DNA from: Heliocidaris erythrogramma
Lineage: Eukaryota > Echinodermata > Echinoidea > Camarodonta > Echinometridae
NCBI GenBank assembly: GCA_025617745.1
Contig: CM046854.1
Coordinates: 56,942,258 to 57,006,257, forward strand
Direction: 5' to 3'
Length of the DNA: 64,000 nucleotides
The notes under the pieces were generated by a model, which was given only the letters and a program-made list of their open reading frames with translations, ran no database searches and had not been told where the DNA came from. Positions 22,448 to 34,700 of this stretch are shown piece after piece (position 1 is the first letter of the stretch; each line of letters starts with the position of its first letter). The translations under genes were made by a program, and so were the position numbers.

Positions 22448-23262
22448 CACTAAAGGAAAAAAGAAACTTATAAAAGTTCAAGAGATCACCAAATTAAATT
22501 CTCTGCATGGAAATGTACCAAATTTGGATATAATGTTGATTCAATGCATGGCTTTAAATGACAGTCAATAACAAAAAGTTTTCTTCAATGCCACAAAAGA
22601 AATGTGCACTGAAGCAAAGGACTCTCTAATCCCCAAGTCACAAAGACAAACTGCAGCCTTGTACACCACATGCATGTCAATGAATGAAACAAAAGAATTT
22701 CAAAAGGGATTTGCAAGTTCATATCCAAACAGATTAATAGCCAGTATGTCCACCTCTAGCTTGCTGGCAAGCTGTACACCGTCTTCGCATGCTTCCGATC
22801 AGATTTGCGATGGTAGCCTGGGGAACATTGTTCCATTCCTCTTGCAGTGCTGCAATGAGCGTCTCCCTATTGATGGGTTGATTGTCACGCCTTGACACAC
22901 GTCGACCAAGCTCTTCCCAGAGATGTTCAATTGGGGAAAGGTCTGGTGAACGGGCGAACCATGGCAGAACATCAATATCCTCTTGCTCGAGGGGTGCAAA
23001 TCCCTTTTGAAATTCTTTTGTTTCATTCATTGACATGCATATGGTGTACAAGGCTGCAGTTTGTCTTTGTGACTTGGGGATTAGAGAGTCCTTTGCTTCA
23101 GTGCACATTTCTTTTGTGGCATTGAAGAAAACTTTTTGTTATTGACTGTCATTTAAAGCCATGCATTGAATCAACATTATATCCAAATTTGGTACATTTC
23201 CATGCAGAGAATTTAATTTGGTGATCTCTTGAACTTTTATAAGTTTCTTTTTTCCTTTAGTG
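22448..23262 (-). mobile_element. Tc1/mariner fold-back element with 268-bp arms
   Basis: Ends CACTAAAGGAAAAAAGAAAC and its inverse, with TA on both outer sides (22446-22447, 23263-23264), the mariner target. The arms 22448-22715 and 22995-23262 are near-perfect inverted copies of 268 bp. The 279-bp centre carries the end of a Tc1 transposase on the minus strand. Long arms around a small transposase remnant imply an inverted-duplication product moved by a related transposase. Confidence 0.85.
22734..22994 (-). pseudogene. Tc1 transposase C-terminal fragment
   Basis: Encodes the end of a DD34E transposase: FARSPDLSPIEHLWEELGRR (the third catalytic acid is the E of PIEHLW), WNNVPQATIANLIGSMRRRC and the terminal ARGGHTGY. 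The N-terminal DNA-binding domain and first two catalytic aspartates are missing. The residues before it come from the arm and are unrelated to transposase. Confidence 0.88.
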
Positions 23263-24636
23263 TATATACAAGTTCAATACTGCATTCGATGACTAGCTGT
23301 GTATATATGAAATGTTGTATGATGTATTGATATACAACAAAAGAAAACGCATGTAAGTGAAACTTGGACCTTTTAAAAACTACGCTTGTGAACATAGGCC
23401 CTTCCTTTTGAAAAAAAAAATATATATATGTATATAATCGTTACCGTTACTGAGAGGGTACGGTTCGTGAAAACGAAAATATGCTTATTCCATATACGCG
23501 TCGTTTTGCAAACCGTCCCCATAGTTTGTAACAACATTTCGTCTTCATTGTGTATTTATTGTACACAAAGAGTATATGGGCAGAGTCATTAAATTCTGTA
23601 CTATGTCGTTATCAAAAGAAATCATGGAAGATGTACGATTAACCCCCGAAAACACATGAATAACGGAAACTGTTAAAAATACAGTATTGAATAGAAAATA
23701 CACGCATAACAAAAAACCATGGCACACCATTCTACAGAGATACAATGGAATAAATTGTAGCTCGCTAATTATGATTCAACAAAATCGTTTATTTACATGA
23801 AACGGGTCTTGTAACGGGGTAATATTGTCCAGAAAGATAATGAATCTGTCGGGATTACCCCCCCCCCCCCCCCCCCCCCTCCCCGTGTAAAAAAAAACCC
23901 TTGAAAAGATAGGTACATATATTGTAATTTTGAACAGTCTCTGAGGTGAGGAGCGCCTGCATATATTATTATCAAAGAATAGAAAGTAGTTTTCAGGTTG
24001 GGAGTTTATAACCACTTTAGTAATTAAATAGAGATTTCAATTTTCATTTAAGAAGAAACTGGCTGGAAGCTCTTTTTGAAAAAACGCATCTAATAAATTC
24101 CAAAATAAGTGTTAAACCAGGGAAAATCCCGAGCTACATGGTTAAGCTTTAAAATTGCGTACAAGTGCCAAATGAACGGAAAGAAAATTGTCTGTATATT
24201 ATTTATAGTAGGAAGTTATGCACTAGCCCAGGGGCCTGGGAGCCGGGGGTGCTGGGGTGCTGCAGCATCCCCTGCAATTTGTTTTTCTTGTCACTCGGAT
24301 TTTGGGAGGGCTTTGGGGGGTGGGGGCTCACAGTACCTCCAGTAACAAAATCGTTCCCAGGCGCCTGCACTAGCCTTATAGGCCTACTATTTCCTGCAAA
24401 ATAATATATAGTGGCCAGAGCCTGGTGCCACAATTCAGCGCTATTCAATAATTGATACACAATGGTTCCCAAATTGTATTTATAACTACATATATTTTCA
24501 AATTATTGTGTTCTCAAAGAAAAAAGTGAACGCATATCATTTATTCCCTTTTGAAATACTTCTTGCTGCTCTTTTTAATCAATACTCTTTTCAATTGCAT
24601 GCTGTCTGAGTTACTCGAGGCTAACACACCATAGTT
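23263..24636. other. Intergenic, no gene seen
   Basis: AT-rich with a long poly(C) run (about 23858-23880) and a GC-rich patch at 24228-24365. No supported coding sequence. Confidence 0.4.
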
Positions 24637-24778
24637 CTGGGGAGCGTTTCATCAAGCATTTTGTCAGTGATTTTTACTGACAACTGTTATAAGCTACTGA
24701 AATCCTTGTATCTGATTGGCTGAGAGCAAATTTGTCAGTAAAAATCATTGACAAAACGCTTGATGAAACGCTCCCCAG
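24637..24778. mobile_element. 142-bp palindromic MITE, family 3, copy A
   Basis: CTGGGGAGCGTTTCATCAAG at the left and its exact inverse at the right. Inner pairs (gtcagtgatttttactgaca against tgtcagtaaaaatcattgac) make most of it a hairpin. Relatives: 36147-36288, 47440-47544 (partial), 60670-60808, and diverged ones at 35745-35905 and 52480-52628. Confidence 0.85.
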
Positions 24779-24939
24779 ATGTGGTAAGACTAAAGCTGAA
24801 TATAACCTGCGAAGTAAATCTACATTCGGTGGGAATGCACACTTCCTTAGGTCTACCATCCGCCATGATTTTAATACTCTAACTTTTACCGAGAATGTGT
24901 AGTATGCCTCGGAGTAAAGTAGGCCGAACTTTTAACAAG

Positions 24940-25175
24940 GGTATTCGAATGTGTCAACGTGAACGCCGTCCTAGATCCTCCCAGCTGCAATGGACTACAT
25001 ACCGCGCTTTGTGCAAGAACGGCTCACCCGTCCACTGGCTTCTCCCTCGTCCACTAGTCAGATCGATAACGTTAACCTCCCTTCACCTACCTTGTATGCA
25101 TGCAGTTAACACAAAGCAGTCCATTGTAGCTGGGAGGATCTAGGACGGCGTTCCGTTGACACGTTCCAAAACTCC
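24940..25175. mobile_element. Inverted-repeat MITE upstream of RBBP5
   Basis: Arms gtgtcaacgtgaacgccgtc (24951) and ggcgttccgttgacacgttc (about 25147), extending inward through ctagatcctcccagct against agctgggaggatctag and tgcaatggact against agtccattgta. Non-coding. Confidence 0.65.
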
Positions 25176-25214
25176 GTATTAGTAAAGTTTCAACAACCAC
25201 ATTTCTCTGCATAG

Positions 25215-25560
25215 GCGTACCGAAAAGGGGGGGGGGGGGTGTTTTCGGTGTTAGCAGTGTTTTAGATGTTTAGAAATGAAACAAAAGCTTGTTTATAACC
25301 CCAAAATACTGATAGCCTTTTGCTTCCTTGCTTGTCATAGAAGTTTTGAGTAAAAAGACACCCCAGAAATACTGATAACCTTTTTTTTTGGGGGGGGGGG
25401 GGGGGCTTGTCAGAGAATTTTGGAGTAAAAAGTAAAAAGACACCACAAAAATGCTGATAACCTTTTTTTTTTCATCTTTTTTTTTTTTTTTTTTTTTCTT
25501 TTTTTCGGGGGTGGGGGGCTTGCCAGAGAATTTTGGAGTAAAAATACACCCCCTTTAAAA
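25215..25560 (+). repeat. Tandem repeat of ~115 bp with G-run and T-run blocks
   Basis: Three to four units sharing atactgataacc, ttttt-gggggg, cttgtcagagaattttggag and taaaaagacacc. It lies 200-530 bp upstream of the RBBP5 start codon. Confidence 0.6.
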
Positions 25561-25750
25561 AAATCCTGTTTCTCGGCCGGTCTCCATATACATGTATTAG
25601 ATAATCTAATGGGCATGGCCCGCGCGCTGCTCCCAGGCCAGATATGATATAAAGATGTAAAACTTGCAAAAGAGTCTGCAGAAAAGACTAATCTATATAC
25701 CGCTCTTTTTGCATTTTATTCGACGCTGGACAAGTATCCCACTTATAATC

Positions 25751-25769
25751 ATGAATTTAGAGCTTCTTG
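25751..25769 (+). CDS. RBBP5: RBBP5 exon 1 (start codon)
   Basis: Nineteen coding bases, MNLELL plus one base, then donor G|gtaatt. The split Glu codon completes with exon 2 to give MNLELLESFGQNFPE, as in vertebrate RBBP5. No TATA box or CpG island is obvious upstream; the 5'UTR start is not defined. Confidence 0.93.
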
Positions 25770-28700
25770 GTAATTATTTGTTATTTTATTCGGATTTATT
25801 ATTATTGTGACTTATTTTATGCCTAGTAAAGTTCATTGATTATGTGTAACTTTGAGTATTTTCCACAATCATTTTGTGCAAAAAAATTGCACGTTCCCAC
25901 ATACCCAAACTCGTGTTAGGCCTAGATCCAATCCATTCCATACGCATAGGCCTAGGCCCTATATACCTAGGGATACCTAGTTAGGGAAGATACTGAACGC
26001 AGGCACTACGCCTCTATATTCAGTTCCAAGTTCTTTTTCCTCTTCAAGATGGCTGGATCATTTCCTGGTGCAGGCGATTCGTAATCGTACTTAATGGGCT
26101 CATTTTTCCAGCACCTATCCAAAGCTAAGTTCAAAACTGTGCACACTTGGGGCAGTAATGATGGTGTCGTTGGAAAGATTATTCCATGGTTTACGTATTC
26201 GTACATAGAAAGAATTTTTGTATCTCTGAGTTTTGGTCCTAGGAATAAACAATTTTCTACTATGTCCTCTTGTCTGATCTCTGGATTGTAATTCAAGATT
26301 TGGGGTTACATCAGAATCGTATTTATTAAAAATCTTGTATGTTTCAATCATATCGCCTCGAGCCCTCCTGTAAGCTAAGGTAGGGATATTCAACTTTCTC
26401 AATCTTTGTGCATAAGGCAGCCCCTTTAACTCTGGGACTAATCTAGTTGCTCTTCTTTGGACATTTTCCAAAGCATGTATATGTTTCTTAAGGTGGGGGC
26501 TCCACACAGCATGAGCGTACTCTATTTGGGGACGAACAAGCGATTTGTACAAGAGTGAAAAATTATCCTTATCTAAATAAACAAAGGTTCGTCTGATTAA
26601 ATTCATTAGTCTGTTTGCCTTATTGATCTTTGTATGTAAATGTTCTTCAAAGTTTAGCTTATCATCAATCACCACTCCCAAATCTCTCTCAGATGACACT
26701 TGCTTGAGGGCACTTTGCGAATTATCACTGGTCATATTATACACATATGGACTTGCCAGGGCAGACTTGGGGTTACCAATGGTGAGAACACTACATTTCT
26801 TAGGGTTGAATCTAAGCAGCCATTTGTCAGACCAGCATTTGAGCCTATCAAGATCCCTCTGAAGGGCAATACAATCATTCTCATCAGTTATAGACTTGAA
26901 AATCTTTGTGTCATCAGCAAATAGATATACACTACTCTCAGAAATCGTGTCAGGTAGATCATTTATATACAACACAAACAACACAGGCCCAAGAACACTA
27001 CCTTGTGGAATTCCACTTGCAACAAGACCCCAACTGGAATATTCTCCATTCACACATACACGCTGTCTTCTCCCAACTAGAAATGCTTCAATCCAATTAA
27101 CCACCAACTCACTTATGCCATAGCTTCTAATCTTGGCAAGCAGCCGACGGTGGGGCACCTTATCGAAGGCCTTCATGAAATCTAAATAAATCACATCAAT
27201 AGAAACATTTTCCTCCAGAGTGCTAGACCATTCATCAACTACGTTTATCAGCTGGAGCATTGTTGAACGACCAGGCAAGAAACCATACTGCTTGACACTA
27301 AACAATTTGTTTATAGTCATATGATCCAGAATCTCATCACGAATTATTGATTCCAAAAGCTTACACACTATACATGTAAGACTAATAGGTCTATAGTTCG
27401 ATGGCAGCGATCTATCACCTTTCTTGAAAACAGCACTAACATTCGCTGATTTCCAGTCTGATGGAACTTCACCTCTCCGCAAAGAAGTTTGGAAAATGAC
27501 ACTCAAAGGACCAGCTATGACTGGAGCGATCTCACGCAGCACCCGAGGGTGAAACTCATCTGGTCCCGGGGACTTCGAAATGTCAAGTTTGGAAAGCAGA
27601 GACAGGACTTTGTCTTCATTAATTTCAATATCACAAAAATCTTCAAAAATATTATGCTGAGGGGGACTGGGAATATTACCAACAGGCTCATTCGTGTAAA
27701 CAGTAGAAAAATAATCAAGTAGGATATCAGCTTTTTCATTATCAGTCTCGGTAAGTTCAGAAGAAGATGAAAGAGACTTCACAAGAGGTGCCACTCCAGA
27801 CTTGATTTTAGTCTTTGTCCTGGCATACTTCCAAAATTTTTTCGGATTTATTTTCACAGCTTTTGCAATATTACTTTCATAGTTTTTCTGAAGCCGCCTA
27901 GTGGCAGCTTTGACCCGATTACGGAGTCTGTTGTACTCTTTTTTCTTGCTTTCTGTTTTATCCCTAAGATAATGTTCCCAACTCCTGTGCTTTCTCTTAA
28001 TAAGCTTAAGTGTGTCACTATCAACAGGGAAATCACCTTTATTCCCCCATGCCTGCCCTCTAGAAATTATCCTAGATGGAATAAACTTCTCCTGAGCAGA
28101 TTTAACTTCATATTTGAAGATGCTCCATTGACGTTCAACGTCATCTTCTACTGGCGCAAACAGAGTTGGCCAATCTAACGAATACAAGGTTTCTCTCATT
28201 TCAGTAAAATTAGCTTTATCATATAAATATACCTTTTTTTTGCTATTAGAGGGGTCACAGTAACAATTCAGATGAAATATCAAAACAGCATGGTCACTCA
28301 GTCCTATTGGGCTACAGTACTGAACATTTGAAATATGGTCTTCATTGTTAGTAAATATTAAATCAAGTATATTGGGTTTACAACCAAATCTAAACCTTGT
28401 CGGTTTATTGACATGTTGAACTAGAAAAGCATCACGAATACATTCAATAAATTTGAATTCACCACTATCTTCACTTTTGGGAGTTGTCCAAGAAGTCCAA
28501 CAAATGTCTGGATAATTAAAGTCACCCATCAGCAAGACATGACTGTGCTTCATTTTTGAAATGCTTGCAATAGATTGCAATAAATTTACGTTGTTGGCTT
28601 TGCTTCCACTTTCACTTCTATAAAAACAACCTATCAATAGCTTGTCATTGCCTCTCAATTTCATCTCAATCCAAATAACCTCATCAAATTGAACAGGGAT

Positions 28701-31700
28701 CAAGGTTGCACTGACCACGTTGGTACTTAGTGACTCATGCACAAAAATGATAATCCCTCTGCCAGAGTCATTAGTAGCATTGGTTGATTGAATGACATAT
28801 CCATTTAATGCAAAATCTTCCAATTGTATTTCTCTAAAGTTTTTAGGCTTAACTTTAGTGACAGCTATTATATGGGGTTTCTCTTGAAAAACTAATGATT
28901 TCAATTCCGCCATTTTGTTGCGTAAAGAGTCAGCATTAGTGTACATGCACTTCAAAGATTTCATTGCTTCACCTCTTGTTTTTGCCTCAATACCTGTATT
29001 TGAAGCTATATTCAACAGAGTATCAAACTCAGGAGTTCTCTGAACATTATAAAAACAGTGCTCAGTACACTCGTACCGCCAAGGGTGGTTATAACGACAC
29101 ACAGGCTGCAGAACGCATTTACATGGATTAACACATTTACAAGGATTAACATATTTTGGGTGTACACATTGGCACTCCCGAACGCATATACAGGGATTAC
29201 AGCAAGTAGGCTTTGCTACTTTTTTGGAGCTTGTCTCCGGCCATCTGGAGGAGTACCATCAGACCGATTTGGTGGATGGCCAGACTGGATATTGGGGGAA
29301 CCATGCTGCTGTAAAGGTGGTTGTTGATTGCCTGACCTAGCAGCATTTATCCCAGACTGAGCATGCTGAGCTTTCCATTTCATCGCATTTTCACGATGGC
29401 GCTCCCTCTCCAGGGGAGTCATATCCTTGCGGATTGCAATGTGCCTTGAGGCCTCATTTTCTCTCAGCTTACCAGCCTTTTTCAAGATACTCTCTCTCTG
29501 CTGTTCTGTAGCTACAGAAACTCGAAGGGGACGTGGACGAGACTTCTCATCACCCTGACGGGGTTTACGTTGACCAAGGCGTCTACAGTCAGTGACGTCA
29601 ACAACAGACTCATCAATATCTGAAATGAGTTTAGCAGCAACAGAAGCATCATGTTCCTTGCTAGCAGCAATATCTGCGCCACCCTCGTCTACATTGAAGA
29701 AAATCAAATTCTTCTTCCTCTTGTCCCTAGCATCCATTTCAGCAATGAAAGAAGATGTCACAGTCTCAGTCAGGCCACAGCTGGCAGTTTGAAGCTGATC
29801 AACATCTTTGAAAAGTCTATCAATACTCATCCATGCACCCTCACTATCGCCACGCAACTTCTCAACCTTACTGACAAGCTCATCAGTAACAGCAACGTCA
29901 GCCTTGACTGCCATTTTAGCTTCCAAGAACTCCAACTTGGCAGACACCTTAGAGAAAAAAGCCTCACACCTTTCCTCTATCTCAATCAATTATCATAATT
30001 CATGGCATATTTTATTGTAAGATGGAAGATTAAAGAACTGTTGATTTTCCTCCACTCACACATATGCGAGGTTATTTATAATTTATGGATGACCTCGCAC
30101 ACCACAGTGGCGTATCCAGGGGGGGGCGCAACAGGCGCGCGCCCCCCCCTATTGGCCGTCGTAAAAAAAAAAAAAAAAAAACTAGGCCCTAGCAAAAAAA
30201 AAAAAATCCTCATAGCAATTTAAAATATTGTTCATTTATAAAATAGGCTTCAAAATTGGTCACATATAGCACTATTTTGCATCTCAGCCCTTCTACAGAA
30301 GCAAAAATTTTCCAAAGACCCCTCCCCCGTGACGGCCCATATCAATAAGTTTCGCCTACTTTGTTGCATCCGCGTACTTGAAGGCCACCTGAATGACAAG
30401 CATCGACGCACTATACGAGCACACGCACAGGTCTGATTATTGAGTGATCAGTCTACAAACACAAGAGATCTTCTAATTTTCAGGGAATCAAATATCGATA
30501 AATAATTTTCTTTCACAATTTTTCAGTTGAATAATAGTTAGGCCTATTAGTAATAGTATATTAAATTTACACATAGGTAATATATGTAAGGAGACAAACA
30601 AATATCTTTTTCAATTATTCATCATTTGGAAACATTTGCGTAAAATTCAAATTGGCAACAAAAAGTAATTCTGCTCCTGGGCTTTTCCGCTCATTAGGCA
30701 AGGTAATTTATTCATGAAATTGGATGGCCAGAATTCCATGCAGCCAATCGAAAGCCAGAATAGAAAGGTCAAAGCTGGACCTTGTATTCTTTTAAGAAAC
30801 GATTTAACTGGTTAATTTCCGCCATCAGAAACACTTCGAACCAATCACCAAAAAAACCCTTGCCAACGTGCATGGACGTACTTTCCCATAGAAACGTGTG
30901 TAAATATGGTGTTTCGGTTTGTGTTTAACATCAATAAACAGGCCGTTTTGAAACAAAATGGGCCAGAATTTTACAAAACAAGCAGTCATACTCATAGTTT
31001 CATGTACAGCAGAACCTGTGGGTTTTCTATATATATATTCCTTTTTAACTGAATTAAACCAGTGTAAACTAAAAAAGATAAAATGTGACCCGACGCATCA
31101 AAACCTACAATAAGTCGTCAAAATTTGTTTTTGTTTTGTTTTGTACATTTTCTGAAAGTCGAGATTCTCAGCTTTCCAATGGTATATCACTTGCCTAGTT
31201 TACTCAATGATAACACCATTAAATGTCAGATTTAGAGTCAGTATGTAACCAGCAATCAACTCCTTTGAGAGAAAATGGCCATTTAAGTTCGGAACAAAAG
31301 AGCGCTAAACCTTCGCTCTCTGTGTGCGCCCAAGTAAAACTGGGTATTCAAAGGCCATAGCAACCAGTATGAAGGGATTATCAGATTAGGCTGAATTTTG
31401 GCAAACTGCTACAGGAGGACCTATTCATTACTCACTCCTGTCCAAAAATCAATTTAATACCTTTAAAGGTAAAGTAGAAATTTGGCATTGAATGAAAGTA
31501 TTACAAAAGCTCTTTAAACATTAATTAGCTGGACAGGTGAAAAAAGGAGTTATTTTAAAATACCCCCAAAACATATTTCTAAGTCGAATTACGACTCACA
31601 AACTTGAGACATGATAGAATGATAATGAAACGACCCATTTCTATCAAAAACAGAAAATCGACTGATCGAAGCAAATTTGCTATTTTGGGCTGTTTGCTAC

Positions 31701-34700
31701 GTTGTGGTCCGTGTGACTTATTGCAGGTTTTCAGGCGGCGGGTCACAAATGGTTTTAAATTTAAAGTTGAGATTTATGGATTTTCATGATTAATGTACAT
31801 GGTTCTATGGTGGAAATTTGTGGTAGGTGATGCGCGTGCGCGGAAAGTTAAACTCGCGCAATGCAACACACTTTTTGGTATGATCAATAATTCCTGGCGC
31901 CCCCTATTGGGAAATCCTGGATACGCCCCTGCACCATATATCTGTACAGCTTGGGATTGTTTTCGTCAAGTATGAGTTTGGTTTGGTCAAAATATGACTA
32001 GGCTACACCACACCACGACGAATACAATATGCAAAAATAGTTCGTATTTTCTGTCGCGTGTAGTAAAGGTATGGGGGGAAAAATAAGATAAATATTTTAA
32101 ATAGGGGCCTACTTGCTTTCAAATTCAGGCCTTAAAAATCTCACTCCTACCTCAAATGGCCGTTAAGAAGAACTTTTGATATTTTCAGCAAAATCCAAAG
32201 TCAAAATCTTGTCCAAAACCGGAGAAATCCCCGCCGATTTGTTTCGCGATCGCGTGTTGTTTACATACTGCCGATGTCTTAGACTAAAATCGGCCAATAA
32301 AATTTTTGTCCACGAAGAAACTCGGGATCGCAAGCGCACATCGATCTTTACGATCGCGCACACAGAAAATCGGGACTTTCCGTGTATGCCACATAGGGAC
32401 CGAATTTTTAAGGACAAAACTCTTTTGGGGAGATGTCAGCGCCCGCGGCGACCAGGAAATGTACACAATGACTCCGATAGCTCGTTTCGCGAGAATCAAC
32501 AGTAAATTACGGATTTGATTTTTGGAAATATCTTTTCCAACATCGGTGAGTTGAATTTATTGTATTTCTTGGATATTTTGTTGTCGGTTTTTGTAAATTA
32601 AATGCCGATTTTGAGTGAATGTTTGTGACTTTTGTGCAGTGGTGTTTTAAAAAGTTGAGGTGTATGACTGCCTACATTATACACACGAAGTATAGGAATG
32701 TAGCTATGAGTGGGCCACACCACTCATAGGTACACGCCATTGCCGACTGTGTAGTAACGCAGCCAACACACATCCCATACCTAAACTGCATCACTGTGCA
32801 TTTTTGGCTATATTTAATTGAAACTCATATATTGCAGTTTACTTAAATCCAAATACTTATGTTGAATAATAGATGATTAAAACTTACCAGGTTGTTTTGT
32901 GACCTTTGAAGAGGGTTTCCTGAAATTTTGGGTCCTTTTTGTCGATAACTGCTATCGAGACTGTCGCGTCAGCATCCAGTTTGTATTTTTCACGATTATG
33001 ATGAAGGGAGCCCTAAGCGCTCGTAGTAGTACCGGCGCGATCGGTTCGTCGATCTCCTACGAAACCATGTAGAGCGGCCTCACTAGTGCGCAACATATTG
33101 AGAGCAGTCGTCATCCGTATGGAGGTGTGGGTAACAAGTACGAAAAACAAGGCTGTAAATGTAAGTTTTTATAACTTTCTACATTTTGTATCTTAACGAA
33201 CTTAAAACATAAAATCTAAAGAGTGATACTTAAGTATCAGTTTGCCCACAAAAACCTCCATTTCAAACAAAATTACATCTGTATCCCCAATACCCAGTAT
33301 ACACACATGTATATGATCCTAATGGTCAATATGACCATTGCTTGCTGATGTGGTCTGGAGTACAAGGTTATCTTCAGATAAGCTTGTAGTAAGCACATCA
33401 GCAAGCAATGGTTACGCACCATAGATACGTACGCAGAATGTTACGCACACAAGATATTCTACGAAGACCTGAAAGGGCCAAACTGTCGACGTAAAAAAAT
33501 AAAAAATATTACGTACGTACGTAGTAATTATTACGTACGTACGTAATATTTCTTATTTTTTTACGTCGTCAGTTTCGCCCTTCCAGGTCTTCGTAGGAGA
33601 TCGACGAACCGATCGCGCCAGTACCACTACGAGCGCTGAGGGCTCCCTTCTTCATAATCGTGAAAAATACAAAATGGATGCTGACGGGACAGTCTCGATA
33701 GGAGTTATCGACAAAAAGTACCCAAAATTTCAGGAAACCCTCTTCAAAGGACACAAAACAAACTGGTAAGTTTTAATCATCTATTATTCAACATAAGTAT
33801 TTAGATTTAAGTAAACTGCAATATATGAGTTTCACTTAAATATAGCCAAAAATGCACAGTCATGCAGTTTAGGTATGGGATGTGTGTTGGCTGCATTCCT
33901 ATACAGTCGGCAATGGCGTGTACCTATGAGTGGTAGTAAGTGGCTCGGCCCTAGACTAAGCTAAACAGCAATAACCGTCTGTTAATGGGAAAATCTTTAA
34001 TATTTCTGACATTTCTCAACCTTCCCCATAGACAGACGGTACACCCGTATATCACCAACAAGGTGTCCGAACAGCCGACCTATGCTTATTTAGGACGGAA
34101 TAGTTTTTCACTGGCCAAAAACAGCCTGAAAATTTCACTTGATCAAGATGATAAAGATCCTATTAAAGAATCTGCCATGAAATTAGATATTCTATTGTCC
34201 GTTTTTACCTCTTCAACTTAGAGGTCGTGACCACCGCCGAAAGCCCCACATAGTGATGGTTCCGTGAGTAACCCTAACCCTAAACCCCAAACCCCAACCC
34301 TGGCTACAAACAGTCATGACAGTAGAGGTGCACGGCCGATATTGGAGACTTAGCTTACAAAAGGACAAAAGAAACAAAACCAGCAGCAAGGCAGTTTCAG
34401 CAAAATTCTAATATTTCGAATACCTAGTTTCAAAATCTATCGCATGTATACCGTGCAAGTGCAAACAGTGCAAAGCCCAGCGTGAGCAGTGTGAAGTCCA
34501 TGGACTTCACACTGCTCACGATGTTGGAGATTTTTTTTTTTAATTTGCAGTTTACTCTCTTTGCTGGCAAATGTTTGACATTCAACTAACGTTTAATCAA
34601 TCCTTTTAAACAATCCCTTTTTATTACAGTGTTACAGGGCACAATGGTCCAAGACACAACCATTACACTGTAACCTGATATACTGGTACATGTACATGTA

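Larger units (their letters stand above)
25965..29990 (-). mobile_element. CR1/Jockey-type LINE, nearly whole, in RBBP5 intron 1
   Basis: Minus-strand non-LTR retrotransposon with ORF1 (29989-29216) and ORF2 (29102-26006 including a shifted last part). It begins about 195 bp after RBBP5 exon 1 and opposes its transcription. The 5' end looks truncated just before ORF1's true start: a stop lies immediately upstream and the frame opens on TTG. The 3' end is taken near the repeated tacctagg motif (25965-25985). I see no clear target duplication. Confidence 0.85.

Noticed and set aside
22602-22895. Plus-strand 97-residue frame within the Tc1 fold-back
   Set aside because: It reads the arm and the antisense of the transposase; the real coding sense is minus.
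34268-34310. Telomere-like (CCCTAA)n
   Set aside because: Only about two exact units followed by degenerate ccccaaa; too short to call an interstitial telomere block.
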